From positions 195,086,006 to 195,150,005 of the forward strand of contig NC_135497.1 of assembly GCF_052857255.1 (NCBI RefSeq): a stretch of 64,000 nucleotides of DNA, in the 5' to 3' direction. Below are positions 57,999-64,000 of the stretch, in pieces. Position 1 is the stretch's first letter, and each line of letters opens with the position of its first letter. Source of the stretch: Amblyomma americanum (taxonomy: Eukaryota; Arthropoda; Arachnida; Ixodida; Ixodidae). The translations under genes and the position numbers were made by a program. The notes under the pieces are model-generated. The model did no database searches and was not told where the DNA came from. It was given only the letters and a program-made list of their open reading frames with translations.

Positions 57999-58299
57999 AC
58001 ACAGCTTTAATCGTAGCAAGCGCCAACAAGCCCAACAACAAAGCACTGCAATATACATATAACTCATATGAGAAACACACTCACGTTAACACAAACTGTT
58101 ACTATGAGCTCATGCTTATATACTCCCTAATTAAGGGTATCCCACAGGTGTTAGAGGGGAACAGTTAATAAATAGTTTTCTCATTAAACCAGCACTATTT
58201 TTGCAATTTATAGCAGAAAGGCTCGAAGAGATTTAGGGGGAAAATTTTAAGGAATACCATTACAACATAAACATTAAAAATGTCATTCGAACAACAAAA
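57999..58299. other. Downstream region, nothing seen
   Basis: AT-rich spacer of about 300 bp. Confidence 0.5.
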
Positions 58300-58590
58300 A
58301 GCTCTGTGTAGGAGCCAGTAGATCCCACTTCAGAACCAGAAGCTCCCAGCAGCTGGTCCCTAGGAACCAGAAGAGGCTCCTTACAGGGACCATTTCAACC
58401 AGCAGTGCAAACCAGAAGGCTTCCTTCTGGGACCAGTAGACAGCACAAAACCAGAAGGCTTCCTTCTGAGACCAGTAGACCCCAGCACAAAACCAGTTGG
58501 TGCCCTATAGGGACCATTTCAACCAGCGGCAAACCAGAAGGCTTCCTTCTGGGACCAGATGAAACCATTAGAAATCAGCAGAATCCCATT
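58300..58590. repeat. Tandem array of a palindromic CCAGAAGG..CCTTCTGG unit
   Basis: AACCAGAAGGCTTCCTTCTG starts at 58410, 58449 and 58532. GGGACCATTTCAACCAGC occurs twice (58387 and 58510). The unit core CAGAAGGCTTCCTTCTG is self-complementary (7-bp arms, 3-base loop). Unit spacing is about 39-42 bp, with one diverged unit between the second and third. The open frame across it encodes only the repeat. Confidence 0.8.
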
Positions 58591-59748
58591 AACAAATTTT
58601 CACCTGCCAGTGGCACGCAGGAACTTGATGATAAACTTTTAGGTGCAGGCAACATATAGATGCAGCAGACGCAGTGCTTAATTCAGAAAATACTGCCATA
58701 CCATTCCACTTGAACTGCAGCATTAAGTGACAGGCGGCTAATATTCTAATGGAGAAACTTGGGCAGGTTTTAGGTGGATCATTCTTAAAACAGCGCTAAC
58801 AATATTCGAGGGCACAGAGACAATACATATACACATGTACACACGAGCGCACATGTGTTTCGTATTGTTAGCTGCACGGTTATGTAGCAAAAAAAATGGC
58901 GTCTTGAAGACAGGCTGAAGACAGCTGCCTGAATTTGCTTCTGATGACCAAAGAAGCGGCAGCAAACTCAAGCCAGCTGAGTTCACTCACACAGGGGCGA
59001 TCTTCTGTATCCCTCTGCAGGGCCCCCTCTACAAATTGTAGGTAGCGGACCTGGAAAATACTTGCACGGCATGCTTTAGCCTCCTATAGAGCAACATGCC
59101 AGACAGTCTCTTTCATACTGTGCAGGTGGCTAAGGCAAAAACAGAACTTAGATCTGGCTGTCCTATCCACTGTGAAGATGTGGCAACCGAGCTCACTGCT
59201 GTATCACTGCGTTTTACATGACAAAACTGCGTTCCGTTTTTAAACAACCGGAAGTGAAAAGATTCTGAGTACCAGAAAGTTAGTCGGTGTGCTTAGGCCT
59301 GCAAACACTTGTTGGGGTGAAATTCCATTTAACATATTTCGGTCAGTTACTCGAATTCATGTGCCTGTCAGGAAGCAAAGATTTGCTTTTTTTTCTTTTG
59401 CAAATATTCGCACTTACGCTGCAAGCCTTGCCTGTAATTGGAGTGAAATATTTTTAATCGTGGGTGAAATTTTGTGAATAAAATGCGCTTCTGAGGCTGC
59501 ATGCTGAACCGCTTCAAGAAAAGTGTAAAAATTATTTCCGTACAAGCAGATCACTCGTACAGTGCCCTTACAGATGAATCACTGGGGTAGCTCACAATAG
59601 TCGCATATAAACAAAATCAGCTAAGTTCGAGGTGCATGTAAACAAATTACATCCACCGGCAATACTGTGAGCATTCCGCATTGCCCTTTGTCGGTAGCAG
59701 ATGACATAGAACGACACCATTTTTCATCATCGCCAAAATGCTCAAAGG
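58591..59748. other. Downstream region, no feature recognised
   Basis: No conserved frame or mobile element signature is seen. Confidence 0.45.
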
Positions 59749-59855
59749 GGTCTTTCTTCTTTCACTCCCTCCTTTATCGCTTCCCTTACGGCGGTGTCCG
59801 CCGATATACGAGACAGGTACTGCGCCATTTCCTTTCCCCAAAAAAAGTTATTACA
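59749..59855 (+). mobile_element. SINE (long-tailed type), 3' fragment
   Basis: TTCTTTCACTCCCTCCTTTA, CTTCCCTTACGGCGGTGTCC, ACGAGACAGGTACTGCGCC, ATTTCCTTTCCCC, matching the 3' body of the SINE at 11110-11419. Confidence 0.75.
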
Positions 59856-60112
59856 AGGAGGGAAATGAAAAAAAGGTGCCTAGGAGGTTACGTTGAAGTT
59901 AGTTGAATACAATGGCATGCAAGTTTCTTAACTAGGTGCGAATTATGCACCTTTCTGTTACAACGACGCGGAGAAACACACGAGCTCGTGAAGCAGCAGT
60001 GACGGCACCACTAGAAAAAGTTGCAGTGGCGCCATCTGGTGGCTTCTACGCCAAAGAGCACACCCGCGTCCTCCCATTCGCGCCACTAGGACAAATTCTG
60101 TATAGGGTTTAT

Positions 60113-60540
60113 TAGAGTCACTAAATATTTAGTGACTCTACGGTTTATTACTATTAACAGTAAGAAACTCTATGGTATCCAGGAAAAGCTGGCGGCTTTT
60201 CACTTCATCCACCATGGACGCCCGAGGAAGCCACCAAGGAGGTTATATAATACTTATTGTATAACCTCCTTGGAAGCCACCCTACCCGAGGCATGGTGGG
60301 AAGACAGCAAACTGGATTGACATCTAGTGGCTTGTTGACTGCACTACGGATTGGATTTTTTTGGTTGTTCAGTTTCGCTTTCACTATTGTAGTTTTCACT
60401 CATGTTTTGTGAGCTTTGTGGTTGTGTACTGTAGCTACTCACGCAGTTCATTTGAGATCCGAAAGCGCTTGACTCGAAAGTGAGCGGAGCACAGTGTCTG
60501 GCATAGAGTTTCTTAGTATTAACTCTATGGTGTCTGGTGC
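60113..60540. repeat. Foldback region: 28-bp perfect palindrome plus hairpins
   Basis: 60113-60140 is a perfect palindrome centred on AAATATTT (half-site AGAGTCACTAAAT). At 60234-60247 and 60260-60273 CCAAGGAGGTTATA pairs with its inverse over a 12-base loop, and outer arms CCACCATG/CATGGTGG (60209 and 60292) pair too. AAGAAACTCTATGG at 60162 is echoed inverted and direct near 60508-60533 (AGAGTTTCTTA, ACTCTATGGTGTC). It may be a foldback-type MITE; family unknown. Confidence 0.7.
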
Positions 60541-60660
60541 CTGCTAGGCCTAAATTCCATTTGCCCCCCTCACTGAGAACCATTTATGCAGCAACCTGAG
60601 TTTTGCTCAGCGGGAACCTGTGTTACCTGTGCACTGAAATATGAAAGGGAAGAAGTTTTC

Positions 60661-60824
<164 letters not shown>

Positions 60825-61079
60825 CTGCGAACTCAGTAGTCTGCTGCTGTCACCATTCTGCACATTTCTCTTAGGAGTCTCGGAGACACTTTGAAAGCGC
60901 AAAGTATTTCGACAAGCGCAACTATGTTAACCGTGCTCGCGGATGATTGCTTCTGGTTCATTTCGAAGACTGTCGGTGACCGCGCATTGCACTCAGGCAT
61001 GACTTCTACTTCATGAATTAGTTCACGGAAACCCGCATCTTGCACTTGCCAGCTGGTATAAACACGGCCGTAGATGTCA

Positions 61080-61370
61080 AGGTAGGCCCAGTAAGAACAA
61101 ACCATTGAGACCAACTGGGAATTCCAAATGGTTCCAAGTGGGACCAAATGCAACCAGTTGGTCTGCCAATAGGTTCCAGTTGGAACCAATTGGGATGTAG
61201 TCATCCAATTGGTTAGACCAGTTGGGTAAATCAGGTTTACAAATCCCAACTGGGCATTCCAATTGGTTCCCACAAGCCCAAATGGTTTTGCAACCTCCAA
61301 TGGAGATTGCAACTGGTTCCCACAATCCCAAATGGTTTCGATGATTCCAGCTGATTTTGCAGATTTCAGT
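61080..61370. repeat. Degenerate AACTGGTTCC/CCAATTGG repeat field
   Basis: GGTTCCAGTTGGAACCAATT, ATCCAATTGGTTAGACC, GGCATTCCAATTGGTTCCC, GCAACTGGTTCCCACAATCC and similar words recur about every 20-40 bp in both orientations. TTCCCACAA.CCCAAATGG is repeated (61267 and 61318). Confidence 0.65.
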
Positions 61371-61904
61371 TTACAAGATTTGAAATGGTGTCACCTTGCT
61401 CAATAGCAGGATCGCCTCTATGTGGATCATATGATTGATCAGTTCGGGGAAAGTGATCAGGGAGCTATGCCAGATGAGAGTGTTGTAAAAGTGTTCTTAT
61501 ATAACTTTCTCAGGATATGCTTACCTGCTTCAAATTTTCACAAAAGCATGTGAAAATCAGTTTGTGTATAAAAGTTTTAATCACATCGAAAACAAAATAG
61601 CCAATGCAAGCATATCATTTATTTGAAACTGTGCAGAAATAGGATGACACAAGAAAAATGAGAAGCAATATAATACAAGCAAAAAATATGTACAAAATGA
61701 GACTAGAGCTTGCATTCTCTTCAAGAGTGTCAGTGTCAACTCCTATAATGTATGCACTGAAGGGAGTGGTCATTACACAATCCAAAGCAGAACTGCACAG
61801 AGACTGCCATGATAGCTCAGTGACTAAGCACCTGGATGCGTGTCTTATTCTTACCAAGCCATAGAGCAGCCAAGATGAGCTTCCTCATTCTTATTTCATT
61901 CCCA

Positions 61905-62060
61905 GCCGCAGTGGCCAAACGGTTTGATGGAGACCAAATACAACGGATCTGGGTGCTGTGCAATGCGAGTGCACTCTGAAGCACCCCAGGAGGTCGAATA
62001 TTCGCAGTTTCCTTCCAGTACTCCATCCATCCTAGGGAATTTAAACCATATATAGCACAT
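61905..62060 (+). mobile_element. Diverged Ruka-like SINE
   Basis: CAGCCGCAGTGGCCAAACGG head, B-box region deleted, then GGGTGCTGTGCAATGCGAG, GCACCCCAGGAGGTCG and a degraded tail. Confidence 0.55.
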
Positions 62061-62189
62061 TACAACATGTATAGGTGCACAAAAATAGAAAATTTCATTT
62101 TAGAACTGTGATGGAGCTATGTAAAATAGCATTGCAGAGCAACTCATCTGATATAGCCATGCAACTGCCGAGTGGTTTTGACGTGAAAT

Positions 62190-62408
62190 AGTTTGTAGCT
62201 CAGTGGTTAAGACGTTAGACTATTGACCAGAGCATGAGTGTTCAGTCTCGACTATTTCGATGCAGCTGAAAGACAATGCACCCGTGTGCTGTGCGGTGAC
62301 AGCACACAGTAAACATCCCCAGGCGGCTTAAATTCAACTGGAACCCCTCCACTACAGCACCTCTCACACTCAGCTGCTATGGGACATTAAAGCCACACAA
62401 AACTAAGG
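62190..62408 (+). mobile_element. Diverged Ruka-like SINE
   Basis: TAGCTCAGTGGTTAAGACG head, CCCGTGTGCTGTGCGGTGAC, CATCCCCAGGCGGCTTAAA, CCCCTCCACTACAGCACCTC, GGGACATTAAAGCCACAC. It is directly followed by another SINE. Confidence 0.65.
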
Positions 62409-62410
62409 CA

Positions 62411-62628
62411 ATTCGCTCGGATGCTGACCCGAAAGGCGCGGGTTCGATCTCGGCCGTGGCGGCCGAATTTCTATGGGGGCGAAATTCTAAGGTCCGTATG
62501 CTGTGCAACGTCAGTGAATAACCGTTAAAGAACCCCAGGCGGTCGAAATTTCTGGAGCCCTTCACTATGCCGTCCCTCATAGTCTGAGTCACTTTGGGGC
62601 GTTAAACACCCATGAACCAAAACTAAAG
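62411..62628 (+). mobile_element. Ruka-like SINE, head truncated
   Basis: It starts at TTCGCTCGGATGCTGACCCG. B-box GGGTTCGATCTCG, CGTTAAAGAACCCCAGGCGG, CCCTTCACTATGCCGTCCC, GGGGCGTTAAACACCCATG. Confidence 0.85.
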
Positions 62629-62750
62629 CTAGTCAACTGTGGCAGCCAATGGCAAGGAGGTCAACTAATAAGATTAGCAGTTTGTAAGGATAAGGCTGTT
62701 GCAAGGGGCATAGAACTGGGTAACTGAATATGAATGGGGAAGACCTTCAA

Positions 62751-63257
62751 AGGGCCACAGAAAGGGGTGTTTGAGCTTGGCTTTAAAATGCTTGCACTAT
62801 GTAGAGTACAGGCCACCGAGCGTCCATGCCGCGTACGAGACCTCAAAAGCGAGCGGGAAATTTACATTTTTAAAATTTCCCGCTTTTGCACCTCGCAGCG
62901 ACGCGCGGTGCCGGGCTTTCGCGCGAAAACCTGGCATACGATGTCACATGGTGAAAATGACGTCAGCAGCCGGGGGTTATCATTGGTTTCCAGGGCCAAA
63001 TTCTTTCAGACGTCACGCACGCGCCACCGCGGCCACTCCGTGTGTGCAGCGCCTCCTGTGTGCCGCAGCCGGCGGAAGAGCACTGTCGTTTTGGCATGCG
63101 AGAGTAGAGGGAAAGGCACGAAGACGTGGAAGTTCAAATTTTGTCTACATATAACTCAGCTTCCACAAAACGCATTAAAATAATTCTTGCTGGGGGATAA
63201 TTATGAAGCGGCACCTTTTAACATCCCAGGTGTATCGCAACTTTATTGAGAGCCCCT
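62751..63257 (-). mobile_element. Short TTAA-type MITE, copy 2 (inverted)
   Basis: On the minus strand it starts AGGGGCTCTCAATAAAG. Its interior (GCTTCATAATTATCCCCCAG.., GAACTTCCACGTCTTCGTGC) parallels copy 1 at 47694-48214. The opposite end reads AGGGCCACAGAAAGGGG on the plus strand. TTAA flanks are decayed. An inner hairpin GCGGGAAATTT/AAATTTCCCGC lies at 62853-62883. Confidence 0.6.
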
Positions 63258-63367
63258 TTCTAGGTCCGTGTAATACAATGGGCAGAGGTGGACTGGTGAA
63301 GAATAAAATGCGTGAAACTGGATATTCTCTACAATTGAGTTCACAAGGTGTCTACACAAAAGCAAGA

Positions 63368-63437
63368 GCCCTAGCTCCACTACAGTATCCCTCATGGTCA
63401 GAGTTGCTTTGGAACGTTAAACGCCATGATTTTTAAT
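63368..63437 (+). mobile_element. Ruka-like SINE 3' scrap
   Basis: GAGCCCTAGCTCCACTACAG, TATCCCTCATGGTCAGAGTT, TTGGAACGTTAAACGCCATG: the tail third only. Confidence 0.6.
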
Positions 63438-63840
63438 TTACCCAATACAGACATCAAGGAGACTGTTTTCGGAAAATATGTACCAACTATAGCCTGCAAA
63501 AGCGTCCTCGCACATAAAAGATGAATTGGATCAGACAAAACTGTGATTGTATTACTCTCTTTGCGTGACTCGTGTGACCTCAATACTGTTAACTCTGATG
63601 TTATAGGTACTATTGCGTCATGAAAACCTGAAGCAGGAAAAAAAAAGAATTGTAATTATTTGGCAAGCACAGGCAAATGGCACATGGTGATTCATGTATA
63701 TTAATGTCTGACATCCCATCGGTCATGGTACGCTGAATACGCCGGTTCTAGTCCAATCACGGAGGCTATGCATGTAGCATTTTCTCTATCAATACTTGAG
63801 GGAGGCTACCTAGGGCTACCCGAGTGCCGGCTCTCTTGAC

Positions 63841-64000
63841 CCAACACGGTGGCTCAGTGGTTAGGTCGCTCGGCTGCTGACCAGAAAGACGCTGGTTTGA
63901 TCGCGGCCGCGGTGGTTACATTTCGTTGAAGGCGAAATGCTAGAGGCCCGTGTACTGTGCGATGTCAGTGCATGTTAAAAAATCCCAGGCGGTCGCAATT
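63841..64000 (+). mobile_element. Ruka-like SINE, cut by the window edge
   Basis: CCAACACGGTGGCTCAGTGG head, GCTGGTTTGATCGCGGCCGC B-box region, GAGGCCCGTGTACTGTGCGA body, running into the window end. Confidence 0.85.

Noticed and set aside
58405..58659. 84-codon frame with RRLPSGTSR/RRLPSETSR-type repeats
   Set aside because: The peptide repeat merely reflects the tandem DNA unit; no start context or conservation.

Overview
The window looks like nuclear DNA from a hard (ixodid) tick. It has one host gene on the + strand with short exons and large introns packed with transposable elements, and many tRNA-derived SINEs of the kind I know from ticks (Ruka-like; the name is from memory and unchecked). 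No species call is possible. I see no prokaryotic gene organisation, CRISPR array or rRNA.

Host gene (188-41160, +). Seven exons encode about the last 650 residues of MEGF8 (multiple EGF-like domains 8), a single-pass membrane protein. Exons lie at 188-365, 7277-7505, 25000-25170, 26869-27008, 31871-32009, 33493-33598 and 40163-41160. All six intron phases match (2, 0, 0, 2, 0, 1). The exons encode EGF and laminin-EGF modules, a juxtamembrane beta-rich region, one membrane helix and a cytoplasmic tail with a MASRPFA-type motif (here MARRPFA). The 5' part of the gene lies upstream of the window. No other host gene is supported from 41161 to 64000.

Intron 2 (7506-24999) is the most remarkable region. 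Target-site duplications and reading frames show a layered insertion. A CR1/L2-like LINE on the minus strand (about 20560 down to 7737) carries a 2A-like motif in ORF1. It was hit separately by a truncated RTE-type LINE (16271-17789) and by a SINE. That SINE was then split by a 6.8-kb TTAA-flanked DNA element (8628-15462). The element encodes a Mutator/Kolobok-like DDE transposase fused to a YqaJ/lambda-exonuclease-type nuclease. A further SINE sits exactly between the transposase and nuclease halves of that gene. Two Ty3/Gypsy integrase remnants also lie within the element.

Other introns hold three hAT-type or pogo-type elements with readable ends, two copies of a 1.75-kb TTAA element, a Tigger-like MITE, further LINE fragments and several SINEs with 10-15 bp target duplications. 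Every LINE in the gene is antisense to MEGF8.

Downstream of the stop codon (41161-64000) lie a possible long 3' UTR, a hAT element (43045-44516), further MITEs, another CR1-like LINE (52588-54045), many SINEs, fields of AACCAG/CTGGTT-type repeats, a foldback with a 28-bp perfect palindrome, and a 160-bp TG microsatellite.
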